Part shown: piece by piece, positions 46,140-59,100 of the stretch
Position numbering within the stretch: position 1 is the first letter of the stretch
How the letters are laid out: each line of letters begins with the position of its first letter
Origin: Drosophila pseudoobscura
Lineage: Eukaryota > Arthropoda > Insecta > Diptera > Drosophilidae
Direction: 5' to 3'
Assembly (NCBI RefSeq): GCF_009870125.1
Contig: NC_046683.1
Coordinates: 44,965,869 to 45,029,868, forward strand
DNA length: 64,000 nt
Notes under the pieces: model-generated
Told to the model about the DNA's origin: nothing
The model's database searches: none
Seen by the model: only the letters and a program-made list of their open reading frames with translations
Program-made: the position numbers and the translations under genes

Positions 46140-48498
46140 AATAATATAAAAAACTGTTAAAAAAAAAGAAAACAGATATAATCTAATATACAAACATCTC
46201 CGAAGCGGTTTGATTTCTATGATTTGTATGCTTTGTAGGCATAAAGTAGAGCCGTGGATCTTGCCGCATCTCACAACGTCACCGTGAATACGGATAGATC
46301 CGGATAGGCGGATGATTGTAATGTAACCTTCTTGAGACTGGGAGAATGACTTACCTTCTACTGAGTATACCTTGGTGGTGGGGGGCTCTTGTGAGTGTGC
46401 GCTCTTCAAAAAATACGGGGAAATGCATGCGGCTTCTTTCGGCGCAAATAAAGCATACGCCCCGTGGCGGCTGCTTATGCTGCTGCAGCTGCTGGGGAAG
46501 GGGTGTGCAGCAGATTGCATTATCAGCCGGAATCAAAAGACAATGGACTCGTGTGGATTTAGTTGCTGCTGGGATCTTTCAGCACACACACACACACACT
46601 CACTATATTAGGTCCTGTTTAGTCGTTTTTATACTCAGAAATATTTTCATTTGCTGGCCCGTGCACCTGTTGGATGACCCACGGCTGGGAAGCGGCGCTT
46701 ATGGCCCTTGAAATATATTTAATTACAACATTTTGCACACATTTATTGAAGGTTCTTTGGTTCAACATTGCCGTAAATACAAAACATGTTTATTAAACAA
46801 TTACGGAATTGAACTAATTTGGATACAAGCGCTTGCACACACAAAAATAAACTGCTGTCAAAGTGCATTTTAAATATGCTAATTAAATTGTTTTCCCTTT
46901 GCTCTGTTTCCCTTTCACGTTGTTGGCCAGGTACTCTCTGCAATTCTGTTTTGAGGACCATTACAACCAACACGGTACGAGTTGCTGGACCTGAGCCCAT
47001 GCCCGTGCCCGTGGCCGTGCCGGTGCCCGTGCCAGTGCCACTGTATCCGTGCTTGTGTCCGTGCCTATTGTTCTCCGCCATTTCGAAGGAAACAGTACAC
47101 AGGTTTGCCCAACAATGGCTTAAATTTGTATTCTCGTAATTAAAATGCTTGGCGACTGGTTCATCTTCTGTTCCGTCATTGTTCTCCGGCCCATTGTAAT
47201 TGTAGTGTCCCTAAATACATGGACATAGTACATATTCTTACACACATACATACATACATACATACAAAAAAAAAGTGATATACAGATAGAGTAGTACATT
47301 TATGGGGTATAAATTCGATATATAGGTTGCTTAGTTCCTTTTCTATGTTCTATCGTCGTGACAGGTACAAGTACTCGTTGACTTTATCAGAGTCGTTCGC
47401 TTAGTTAGGTAGAGTGATTACGATATACATACAAACACACAGATCAGATCCCACTATATCTATAAGGTACACGGGGCCACAGGAGTAGACATCAAGACAT
47501 AAAAGCAATTAAATTAATTTACTTTGCGAAATTGAAAATGTATCTGTGGCTTCCTTTGAATAATTGAAAGCTCTAATGCACAACTAAGCTGCCATCACAA
47601 TGCAATTGAAATGGGTCGCAATCAGGCTGATTGTGCACCCCTCAAATAGTGGCCGAACACAAAACAATCTGAAAATCCTTTTAATATCATCCTGTCGCTG
47701 TCCCCCGAAATTTCCCCTAGTTGCTAATGCCAGACATGCGTCCGGCTTGCCCAATTATCCAGATTCAATGAATGATTTTCCCTGATATTATGTGTCGTAT
47801 TTCCATCGCATTGCCCGGCGGGCCATGGCCACTGCCACTGCTACGCCCACTGTCACAGGCTCGGCCTCTGCGACTCCCAATCGAATCGCTCTTTGTACTA
47901 ATGTTGCCTTTGCTTATGCCTACCACTTAATTCCCTAGACTTACATAATTACCAGTTCCTATTGCACATGCTGTACTTCGACTATTGTACTCGAATTCCC
48001 TCAAAACATTCCGTAAGCTCATTAAATACGAGTTTGTTTTGCTATCACTTTCTTCAGTTGCTGTCGCTGTCGCTATCGCTATCGCTGTCGCTATCGTTAT
48101 GGCTATGGCTTCTCCTCCTTGAGAAGGAAGAGGGATTTCATAACACACAGCACAATGGCCAAGAGTTCCAGTTCCATTTTCATTTCCGTTTCATTTTTCG
48201 TTCGCTTTCATTATGGGGCGCGATGTGGGAGTCCCTCGGCGGCATGGCATCCATTGCAGTGACCGAACAAAGCAGTTGGCTCTTCTTTGTGGCATAGAGA
48301 TTCACATTGCGTATTCGTTTCGGGTCCCCAGTGTGTGTTCGAGTATGCATGACAAATTTCCCCTATGACTGAGGATTCCGAGGATTCGATGTTAAACAGA
48401 TTGCGCCACAACGCCACTCATATCTATGTATGTGTCTTCCAGTTGCAGGTTGGCAGATCGTCATCTGCTCTTTCAGTGGTGCGACTTGCTCTTACCTT
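46140..48498. other. Gene-poor stretch and Rh7 3' flank
   Basis: No supported gene. It contains an AC run near 46574-46593, GTGCCC/CCGTGC hexamers near 46995-47040, CATA repeats near 47245-47265 and GTCGCT/ATCGCT hexamers near 48060-48100. The last few hundred bases are probably the Rh7 3' UTR, but no AATAAA was identified with confidence. Confidence 0.5.
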
Positions 48499-50109
48499 TT
48501 AGAACTTACTCTGCTCCATGCCGCTGTACGAGGAGTTGTTAAACTCAGCCACAACGACAATTTCCTCGTTCTCCTCCGTCTCCTCGGGCACCATCATCAG
48601 GTTGTTGTTCATTAGGTAGGACTCCACCCGGTGTTCCGCGTCGGGGGTTGGACGCAGTCGTCGGTTGAACGAGGACCTTGAGCGGGTCATGTATGAGGAT
48701 CGTGTGGTGGAGACCCTCCTCAGGACGCCGCGTCCAAAGAAGAGCATGCGGACCTCGACGCGGAATCGGGGATGCGTGGCGGCATACAAGTACGGGTCCA
48801 CGCAGGCGGCTGTCTTGCAGAAGAGTGCCGGTATCATGGAGCCCAGGGGCGTGATGTGCCGCTCCTGGCCGAAGACCCCCATCATGGCCACGATTGCGTA
48901 GGGCGACCAGGCCAAGAACCACAGGCCGATGATGGCAGCTACGATGAATGCCAGCTTCTGCTCCGTCTTGGCCTTGTCCTTGTTCGACTGGATGCGGCTC
49001 GCCGTGAACACCACCTTGAGGATGTAGAAGTACGAGTACACGATGGTGGTCAGGGGGACGCAGTATGCGGCCACAAAAAAGAGGGCCATGAAGATGCGCG
49101 CAGGGGTCTCCTTGTTCAGATAATCGAAGCTGCAGGTGGTCAGAAATCCCTCCGGCACGTAAACGGAAAGCCCGATGTCCAGGGCGGGCATCACCGCAAA
49201 GAGGAAGCTGTAGGACCAGATGAGGAAGATGATCAGATAGGAGCGAAGTCGCGAGCAGCGGCGCAAGGGCTGGAGCGGATGTACCACGACATTGTACCGA
49301 TCCAGGGCAATGGCTGTTAGTGTCCCGATGGCGCAGGTGCCACTGAGGCCGCCCACAAATCCATAGATGCGACAGGCTGCGGGTAGAGTTGGTTAGTGGA
49401 GGGCAGCGCCCAATCTCCTGCCTGCATCGCTACTCACCTGCATCGCCCAGCGCCGGCCCCTCCTTGATGTTGTTGTATATTGCAATGGGACACTTGACGA
49501 GCATTAGAAAGTCGCAAATGGCCAGATTCATCACCAGAATGTTGGCCGGCGTCCGCAGCGACTTGCGGTTCGCGAACATGAAGATGACGAACGCATTCCC
49601 CACGCATCCCACCACCGAGATGAGGCAGTAGAGGGCGGCCATGAGGTAGAACGTGCTGGATTTCGGCGGCTCGAATTGCAGCCAGAACGGGTTCACTCTG
49701 GCAATGTAGCTGAGGTCGTACTTGTCGCGATAGTGTATATAGCCGGGATATGAACTGGAAGTAATCAAAGGATGTTTAGCAAGTACATACAATTCCAAAG
49801 GCTACACAGAGCCCTTCATCTTTTGGAATTAGCCTCAGGTCATTTGGATAATTACCTCAGTACCGTAGATACATTGTCATTCACCTCGTGCTTGTCTGGG
49901 ACCTTTCCCACAGCTTCCGCTGCGGAAGTTGTGGATGCCGTCGCTACGGCCGCAGAGCTGGTGGTGGCGGCAACCAGAGATTCGTTGGGGCTGGTGCTAC
50001 TGTTGGCCAGCATCTCGGAGAGGGACAGCGCACTGGTGAGCCAGAGGCTGCTGCCAGCTGCCTCCGTCGTCAGCGTGGGCAGGGCTGCCATGAGGGCCTC
50101 CATGACCAT
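48499..50109 (-). CDS. Rh7: Rhodopsin 7 (orphan opsin)
   Basis: Three exons on the - strand, 50109-49856, 49754-49438 and 49376-48499, give 482 residues with introns of 101 and 61 bp. It is a seven-helix, retinal-binding GPCR of the arthropod opsin family. The N-terminal part before helix 1 is unusually long (about 120 residues, Ser/Thr/Ala-rich, NSS and NES glycosylation sites). Helix 2 has NLAICDFLMLVKCPIAIYNN with Lys172. Cys192 and Cys272 form the expected disulfide pair. DRY is at 216-218, the retinal Schiff-base lysine is Lys378 in FCKTAACVDPYLY, and the NPxxY motif is DPYLY. The tail is long (about 95 residues). ATG 50109 is chosen; ATG 50103 is two codons later. In D. melanogaster Rh7 acts in circadian pacemaker neurons. 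Confidence 0.95.
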
Positions 50110-53100
50110 GGCGTGCGGTTCGCCTTTTGCCAAATGTATGGGCTTCTCCAAACTCAAACTGGAGCCGGGACGTGACAGGTTGCGTGTGCCCGATGTGCCT
50201 CAGAGGCGAGTTCCGCTTGGACGCTGGGATTGCGCTTATTTACTTGTCGGCGCTCCAATTACCGCATTTGGCAATGCTGCCTCGTGTTGCAGCTCCCCGG
50301 CTGTCCTCATTGGTAGTGCATCATGGCGGACGCGGCGGTCACGAAGCATTTTCAATGTGCAGACAGACACAACCAATTAGCCCTCGGCCAGGGGATGGCT
50401 GAAAGAGGACATATAAAATCGTAGTTTCTCTTAATCGATGCTCTTGGTTTGATTAGTCCTCCGCCTTCTTGCGGATGGTCATGGCTTAGTAGTTATTTCA
50501 GCATCAATTTAATCACATTTTAGAGGTCCAGCTCGGTCCTTGTCTCAACCAAAAAACTTAAAAAGTTAAACCTGGGCCCTCAGCAAAGTTTAAGACAAAC
50601 AAAATTCGATACCCGCTACTCGGATTATCTTCATTTCTGTGTATTTATAAGTAAACGGAAAAGGCGTGAACTATCTAGAAAGTGTTTTTAAAATAAACGG
50701 TAAGGAATATGGTCATACGGCCAAAGGGAACAAACGAAACGAATCACAAGCATATCGGAAATTGAAGCATAATAAAGATGCCAATACAAAGATTGCAACT
50801 CTAGATGCAAGATGACCAGCGATGATGACTTCTAAAGGAGGTTTTGATAGCCACCCCGAAGTCTCTATTAATGATTCTTCTCGGCTGCCTCGTTCGGCAT
50901 ACAGATTGCATTAAATTGCTTACCTAAACTTAACATCAGCCTTTGTCTATCAACCAGGGACGGAGCAGCAGGTGGGTCCACGATGAAGAAGTTCTTACAA
51001 CCAGCGTGAAACCAATAACATTGTCTTGGCTCTTATGGAGGGAGTTTGAAAGAAATCCAAACTTAAGTATTTTCTCACTTCCTCTCTTTAATTGACATAT
51101 TTAACTATATTTTTGTTGATGCCGCTCAAGAGTTAAATACAAAGGTATCCGAAAACTGCCCGAAAAAGTGTGCTACGAATTGGGTCGAAACTTTTTTTTG
51201 GCCTATAAAGGATAGTGGTACAGTTTATCTTATTATTCCACCACAAGACACTTGAAATCTGAAAAGTTATTCAATTTCAATTATTATTTGGCACATGCGC
51301 AGCGTTTCACAAAGGTCTGAACACGTTCATGTTTTGGCAACAACTGAACTTGCCACACGGAGTCTGCCGCCATTTATATGTTTGCTCGAACGGCCTCTCG
51401 AGACAAAAATGATGGTGCGTCCACCCCCAATGAATTCATAGGACGGAACTGAAATCAATTAACACCTGCATGTAACCCGAATTCTGAGGCTGAGCTGCTG
51501 GAGGGACTGTCCAGACAGGCGGCCAGGCAGGCAGGCAGGTATTCAGGCAAGCATTCATTCAGTCCGGCACCTACTCCGATGAGAACTGATTATGCAAATC
51601 CTGGGAAGCCTTGTTAATTAGGGCAACTTAATTGCTTATTAAATAACTAGAATCCGGCCACGTGCGCCCTGCAGGACTCACGAACTTGAGGTTCTGCCGC
51701 AAGTGCTCTACAACTAAAACTTAAACATGAACTTCTCAAAGTCAACCTCCTTCGCGGGACTCAGTCAGAGCCAGCGCCAGCGCCAGCGGCAGAACCAGGA
51801 CCAGAACCAGAACCAGAGGCGGAGTCAGAGTCAGAGTCAGAGCACTTGGCAGCCGAGGCCAAAGACAAATTCCGATAACAAAAGTTTGTGCAGAAACAGC
51901 AGCTGGAAAAGAACAACTTCAGCTTTCAGTCAGCAGAACAACTGCACAACGAGAGTACAACAACTACAAGTGACCAGGTCCCGGGTCCTTCCGCTCCAGC
52001 GTCTTCTTATTATGCGAGTATTATTATATTTACAACTCTTGACGGCTCTGCCTTTTGTGGGAGATCCCGCTGGAAAATAGTTCAGTTTTTGTAAACGGCC
52101 TGAATGCGGCGCTGGCTGTGGCTGCTGCTGTGGTTGGTGCTTTATGCCATTTAATTGGCACTAATTGGCCAATTGAAATTTGTCATAGCCCTTGCTCTTG
52201 CTCTGCGCGCACAAAGGACACTAGTTTTTGGTTTTTGCCCTCATAACTTTCGGCCTTTGTTCTGGCTCGATGCGAAATAAATTTTCCTGCAAATCGAAAC
52301 GAGCCGTTTTGTCCCATTTGTTGAAATTCTGTGGCAAAAAGCAATGGCATTGGCAATGCTAACGGCAATTAATCATTCATAAAGGACGGCGTTCCCATCG
52401 CCACACATGAGGAAACATGTTTGGGCGCCGGCGTCTAGAGGCATGTGGCAATTAAGCAGCTAAGGTCGGCTGTCAGTTAATTTGAGCTGTGCACAGGCTG
52501 GGCCTGAGTGCCCCACAAATGTGCCATGTGCGACAGTTCAAAAGACTGCAGCAGATGCTCTTTTCAGTCACTTTTCAAGAAATTCCACACACAAAAACTG
52601 AACGCCACTTAAACAATGATTGGTCAGCTTGCTCAAACTTTGGGCCGTACTTTCTCCCAATAGGCCAGATAGAATCAGATAATATAAACAACTAGCAAGC
52701 CATTTGCCGCAACACTATGAACTGTTTCTATTCAATTTGAGCGCAAAAGAAAGGAAAACTGTTCCCGATTGAGTTTTCATTCGAGAGTAGAAAATTTCAC
52801 TTGAACAGTTCCACGTATTTGGTCGATAAGCAATTGGTCAATTGGGTGTAACTAGTTGAAACCAAATCCGAGCAACTGTTGCACTTCAGTTTGCGAAATA
52901 CATATTGAATTGATTTCAAAAAACACTTTAATGGCCGGCTTCCAGCCTTGGCAGACAAAAATAGATGTTGACTGATTGTATGCCACGTTTGGAAGCTGTC
53001 ATAAGCAGATTAATCGAATTGTCGAACAACAATCGCTCAGGACAGTTGCTGAAACGTGATTGATGTTTCCCCAGCAGCCGCTTCCCAGCAGGGGAATCAA

Positions 53101-56100
53101 AGGAAGTGAATCTCCCCCATCCCCAATCTTCAAAGAAATAGAATCATGTGAGCCACCCAACCAGACCTGTTAGGCGACAATCTCTCTAACTAGGGAGCCC
53201 ATTAGCTCCAGCCTTTTTTTCTTTTGTGCGAACTGTCGTGACTTGTTAGTGCACGTTTGACATTCATTTGATTAGAGTCGAGTCGAGTCGTGTCGCGTCG
53301 GGTCGAGTCCTTTCAATGTATCGCCACTGCCGTCGCAATCGGCCAGGCCTTTATATATGTAAGTGTTATCTATCGCCCGTGCTAGGCCCGTGCAGAGCTC
53401 CACGGTGGCTCTTTTATATGGGAATTACTGGCCCTTCAATTGAATTTGCACATTTGGCTGGTGCACCAGGATTTGGCTTCCGAATGCAAATGCAAATGCA
53501 TTTTATTCTTTATTTTTCCGGTACAATTTCATCTGCACTCAAAATTTAATTACTGGTGGAAATGGTTTGAAAGGTTCCCGCCTCTCATCTGCCGGAGAAC
53601 TGAGGCCTGGGCACGGCCTGCGGGGACGGGTGGGGACAATTATCCGGCCACTTGCAAGGACGCAAATCGCTGAGAGCGGGCGCAAAAGAGCAAGCAACAA
53701 TAATTTATTTAAATTAAGTTTCAATTTCTTGTGGTTGCCGTGGCTGCTCCTTCGTTTGCGGAGCAAAGCTCTTTCGGCTGATGTTACCGCCAGTGCAAAC
53801 AGCTGTCATGGCAATTGCATTGCGGAGAGCGCTCGGGGGGGACTAGGCGGGACTAGGCGGGACTAGGATAAAAAGCATTCAGAGGTTGATGGGAGCCCCA
53901 TAATGAACAATGCAGATAAGTGGGAATCACTTTACTAAATTATGCCGAGTGCTGCATAGAAATTATAATACTCGGTCCGAGCTTTGAGCGTGGGTGTGGG
54001 TGTGGGAGTGGGCTTGGGCGTGGTGGTGGGCGTGGGCCTTTTCCAGCTCTAATTATTTTATAATCAGTTGGTATGTACTTGAATTGGTATTAAAAGTAAG
54101 CCGTACTGGCCGTATCAGCAGCCTTTCGAAACCATTCAACTGGAAGGACAGCTGCCCTTACTTTGATTATTTCTTAACACAATTATTGAGCAAGACCACA
54201 TGGATGCATTTCATTGAATAGATGTTAATAACCAGCTTCTCAGCGCAGATAATTACATTTCAACTCGCATAAATGTGAAATGACCAATGACTCCCAGATG
54301 CGCAGGGATACATAACCATATGGGGTTCTGTGCTATTCCAAATCCCTTTCAATGAAATCAAGTTTGTGTTTGAAGGAGGGCGGATTCGGGGGAGGGGTGA
54401 ACTTTACGGAAACTTGGCAGACGGTATGAATAAATATGCTACACTAGTCAACCTATTTTTACTTTAGTCTTTTCTCTTTGATTAAATTATAAATATATTT
54501 TTGGAGGCAATATATGTAAATGGGTAGAAATAGTGGAATACTTTAAATCAATATCTAAAAATAGTTGTGTTGAATAGTGTAATCGCTATTGGATTCCAGT
54601 GGGGGCACCAATCAATGCTGTTAATGAGGATAAGAGGCGTTGCATCGCCATCACATCACCCGAGCAGCAACACGCCGCTCACGGATTACCCCTGTTTTTG
54701 CTCTAAATAAAATCTAATTTATTCGTGTTCCCAATGTAAACGTTTTATGGAAACTTGGCAGGAGACAAGTTATGCATAAATATGTGTAGGGAAAACTTTG
54801 CGTGTTTTCGAACAACGTTTTTATGGGGACAAAGTTCGACGATTGGATGGAAGTCCCGGGAGCTCTTGCTTCAACTATTCTTGGACATAATTTGGCCTTT
54901 TCTTTGGCTCCTTCCTACCTTCTGCCTTGGCTTACAGATAGATCGATTTTAGCCCGTCCAAGTATACAGGTCCTGCTGAAATTCTTCAGTAGTGTATTTT
55001 ATTATTAGTTTTCTTTTGATCTGTTGCTCTCAAACCAATAAAACAAATACACAAAGTCTAAAGTGTAAAGTCTAAAGCCTAATAAAAATGTCTGGGCAAA
55101 AATGTGCACTCTATGCTAAAAACAATCACGCGAATAAATTCAATTAATAATCAAAGAGCGCATAGCAAAACTCGTCAAAAGGATGCTTCGAAATGAATAC
55201 CTTTGGATTACATATACACACGAGTATGTATATATATATATGTATGTTGTAAATATACTATAACATCATGAAAGGATGGCGTCATAAATGTACGAGTGCA
55301 TGGTAAACGGGTTTGTTTTGCCCATCAAAAACAGCAATCTAATAGCAATGGATACATTGACAAGCAAATATTTTCAAAGAACGTGGCCATTTCAAGGACG
55401 TTGTAAAGTTGGCTTCTCTGCTGTTGGCTGAAGTATTGATGCATCAACCATCCATAGTTTGGCACTTTCCAGCAATCGTTAAACATTTTATAATGCTTAA
55501 AAACATAAAAAAAAATGTAGTACTGTCACTGCTTGGTTTGGCAAGCTCTTGTCGAATTCATCAGACTGTTTCATTCGTTTTCCTGGAACTCGGCTTGGAA
55601 GACCATTAATCGAGATTCTGGCTCTGGCTCTGGCTCTGTCTCTGCCTCTGCCGTGGATGCAATATCCAGACAAATTGGCGTGGAAAACACCATGATTAAC
55701 GACAATTTACGGGCTTTAGTTTCGTCACGTTCCGTTGGATCTGTTCGCCTTGGTGGATCCCATATGGGAATCCCCATGAAAACACGAATTCGGTTATAAT
55801 TGCTGTATAAAAAAGTTTCCACCAGCCACCTAACAAGCACCATATGAATATATTATGCACATATCTGGTACAGAAACATGCATACCGACCATTATAGGAC
55901 TTTAAATAGTCATGTCGCGTTTAGGGGAAGCTTTAAAGGGTCTGACTGCCACTGGCATTCGTTTCTGCACTCCCACTCGGAAACGCAGGACGCATATATC
56001 TGTCACATATCTGTGGAACGGGCTCATAGGACTCGCCTGGAATGGAATGGAATGGAATGTGCCTCACTTATTTCTCATATGCAGCATCAGAAGGCAGCTC

Positions 56101-59100
56101 TGCTCCGGTGAACCCGTATTTGGCAAAAACTTCTCAAGCATATTGAACATTGTGCTATTTTCGTAAAACCCACAAAGGATTCACTAGAAGGGTCACCTTT
56201 GACCCTTGATGCGGGGTATATCCTCGTCGAAGAAAAATTCTGCACATATTTATTTTGTGATTTTGTTTTTGCTTTTACGATGTGAGCCCATGACCCCCAT
56301 GGGTGTATTGATTTACGCTCGCGCCAGTTTTCATTTCACAGTTTTCACTTATGTATGTAGTATGTAGTTTATTGCAGTCCTCATCCGCACTTACCACTCA
56401 CCTCTTTCGGCCCCTGTCCCTGCCACTGTCCCTGCCCCTGCCTCTGCCCCTGGCCCGTCTAGATATTCTAAATGAAATGTTTGCCGCCCAAGGCTGCCAC
56501 TGAAAGTTCTATGCCGCCATCATCAACAGGCACTTAAAGGCCTAAATGTAGTTCTGATGGATGCGGGTGCTGGCTGATGATTCTGGTGCTGATGCCGGTT
56601 CTGCTGCTAAGATACTGGCACCGTGAGACAGGTCTCTGCTGCTGAAACCGAGAACGCCGTCGCATTAGAGCATGTCAAGTATTCATTTTGCTTGGATTTA
56701 AGGCACGACAGCTTTAAGATACGGATTGCATTGTGACCCACCCGGTGGCAGGCCAAAGCTCAGAAGTGCACTCGCAGTGGCATGTGAGAGGGTGCGCAGG
56801 ATGGAGGAGAAACTGATACGGACGCCCTGCATCACTCCGGGCAGGCCAAGAGAGGTTTCCCCGAGGCCAGCTGCTCAAGGAGCAGCCTCACAGGCCGGGT
56901 CCGAGCCCCTCTTCATGGGGCTTATAAGTCAGACGATGCAAGATGCCACGACTTGTTAACTTGGTAAATGTCACAAAGACCGGCGGCCACTCAGGTGTGT
57001 CTGACAAACAAAGGAGGCGATATTAGCCGAAATGGGGCCTGGGCCCAAAGACCGAGAAAGCCAAAGAAAAAGATAAAGGAATGGAGCCAGCACTGCGGCT
57101 TGTCGACTCATTCTTGATATATTTCAGCTTCTTCCATCGGAATGGAACATGTCGTTGGAATCCGCTTAGTCGCCGGGGCGATGGTCAAGTGTTTCTCGGA
57201 CATTGGATTGTTTTTCCGGCCCATGAGCAAACAAGCTTAAGCTTTTCTCAATTGTCAATTAAGACCCGTTACCGTGTTTTCACGGATGAAAGAGCAGTCT
57301 AAATCCTCTTAAAATAAACTGACTGTTGAACAGCTTAATGAGCAATGTATCTGGAATACAATTTTCCCCCATCGAAAGTTGCATTGGATATGGTTGGACA
57401 CGAGTTCGAATTGCAGTTTATTTATTCATCATAAATGTGACAAGCGTTAACTAAAAAGCCCTAAAAATGACGCCAGACAGAATGCTGGCTAGCAAATAAA
57501 GTTCAGCACAAAAAATGTAAAGTCAACACTTCTACACTGAGGGAACACTGCAATTTATTTTGCACTTGCGACACATAAATTAACTCTAGAGATCTGAGAT
57601 AACTGCAGATGTTTTACGGCATAAATGATTCAAAAATTAACAAATATATCATCCTTGGAATTGCTAATCGCTCAGTAGAACTATGAAACTTAAAGGAGTT
57701 GGTTGAATATTTTGTAAGAAAACATTGGTACATCTTTTTGTACTTTTAGGTTTCTTTTGGTTTAATTGCATTCCAGCAATATTTGTATTTTACTCCGAAA
57801 ACGAAGTAGAGACTTGACTAGAGGTTTCGTAAATGAAAATAAATAGATTTAAAAAGTTGAAATCCTTGATTATGCTGATCCATTCAATAACCTTTCCAAC
57901 AAAGTTGCACTTTTTATGTGTGAAATGTGTGTTTAGGGCTCTATTACACTAAGTAACTAGGCTTAATACCTAAATTTTAATCTCGGCTGGAATATATGTA
58001 CTTCTGTGGCCTGCAAATTTTTCCATTTTGGAGCGTATCCTATAAATATCCTATAAAAATATCCTCAAAGGCTCACAATCAATATGGTATTCCTGTAATA
58101 CATATACATATATATGCAGTGCCGCTATAAGCTTTCAACCAACTTACCAGTTTTGATGCAGTAATTTGTACTTTATAGATAGATTGATCTTTAATGAAAC
58201 AAGAAAGTTGGCTTTCTCTAGGACACGTATTTATGAGAAATTTCTTTTTTAAGAAACATTTTAGAAACATAAAAAAAAGAAACCACAACAAGCATTTTTC
58301 TGATGCAATTCTTTTGGTAAACGAGGGAGTTTTTTATTCTCAGCTCAATATTGCTGGGCTGCTTACATTAAAACTAGTTCTTCGAGGATTCATACGAGAT
58401 GTTCTGAGTTTGGTCAAACTTTTTTGGCGAGTGTATTTGTTCGTTTAAGTGTAGCGGATGTGTGCTAAACCAATCAAATCAGTGACTCTGCTCACCTTTT
58501 GGATTTATTGTGCAGTCTTTTCGAATCGCAGAGGATACTGAATCTATTTACTTTAGCTCGGCTCGGCTTTTATTTGGATTACCAGAGCGGCATTGTAACT
58601 TTCCCGAAACTTAAATGTTATCTGATTGCGAAATTGTCGTTTCAATTGCCACTTGCTGCCGAAAAGGAAAACTCTTTGGGAAAAGTTCCTTAACAATTTA
58701 TCATCGGGCGGACCCAAAGTTTACCAACTGCGATTGTGGAGTGGCGCCAATTGGACGTAAAACTTTCCTGCGAATTCAACTGTTTATCCAGTAAAATTAT
58801 GCTGAATGGTGATTTTTTTAAAGGCCTTAAGCCGTTTGTTTGATGTCTTCGTAAGCCGCTCTGAGCTGCTTATGCAGGAAATAAACTTGTTGACACGCGG
58901 CGTGTACGCGAGTTTTAATTAAGTCTGGGACCCTCACACGGAAAAAGGAGATCCACCGAAAAGACCGACTCGTCAGACTCCCAAAGGACTTTCGCCAATC
59001 CGGCACGGACTGACTGAAGGCTCGCGTACGACTGAGCCACAGGATCCAGCAGCTGGCGTTTTTATCAATGAAAATTGTTGCTTGTCGCAGGCAGTGGCAT

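Noticed and set aside
46743-47081. 112-codon - strand frame beginning MAENNRHGHKHGY
   Set aside because: Low-complexity Gly-Thr repeat from GTGCCC hexamers followed by AT-rich sequence; no support for a gene.
50104-50157. Upstream extension of Rh7 beginning at TTG 50157
   Set aside because: The frame is open but starts without ATG; ATG 50109 or 50103 gives the usual Rh7 length.
50371-50382. Opsin RCSI element upstream of Rh7
   Set aside because: CTAATTGG matches only half of the RCSI consensus and lies farther from the start codon than expected; not enough to call.
51727-52080. 117-codon frame with a good ATG, Gln/Arg/Ser-rich
   Set aside because: Most of it is a translation of CAG-type repeats; the remainder shows no conserved domain or splice context.
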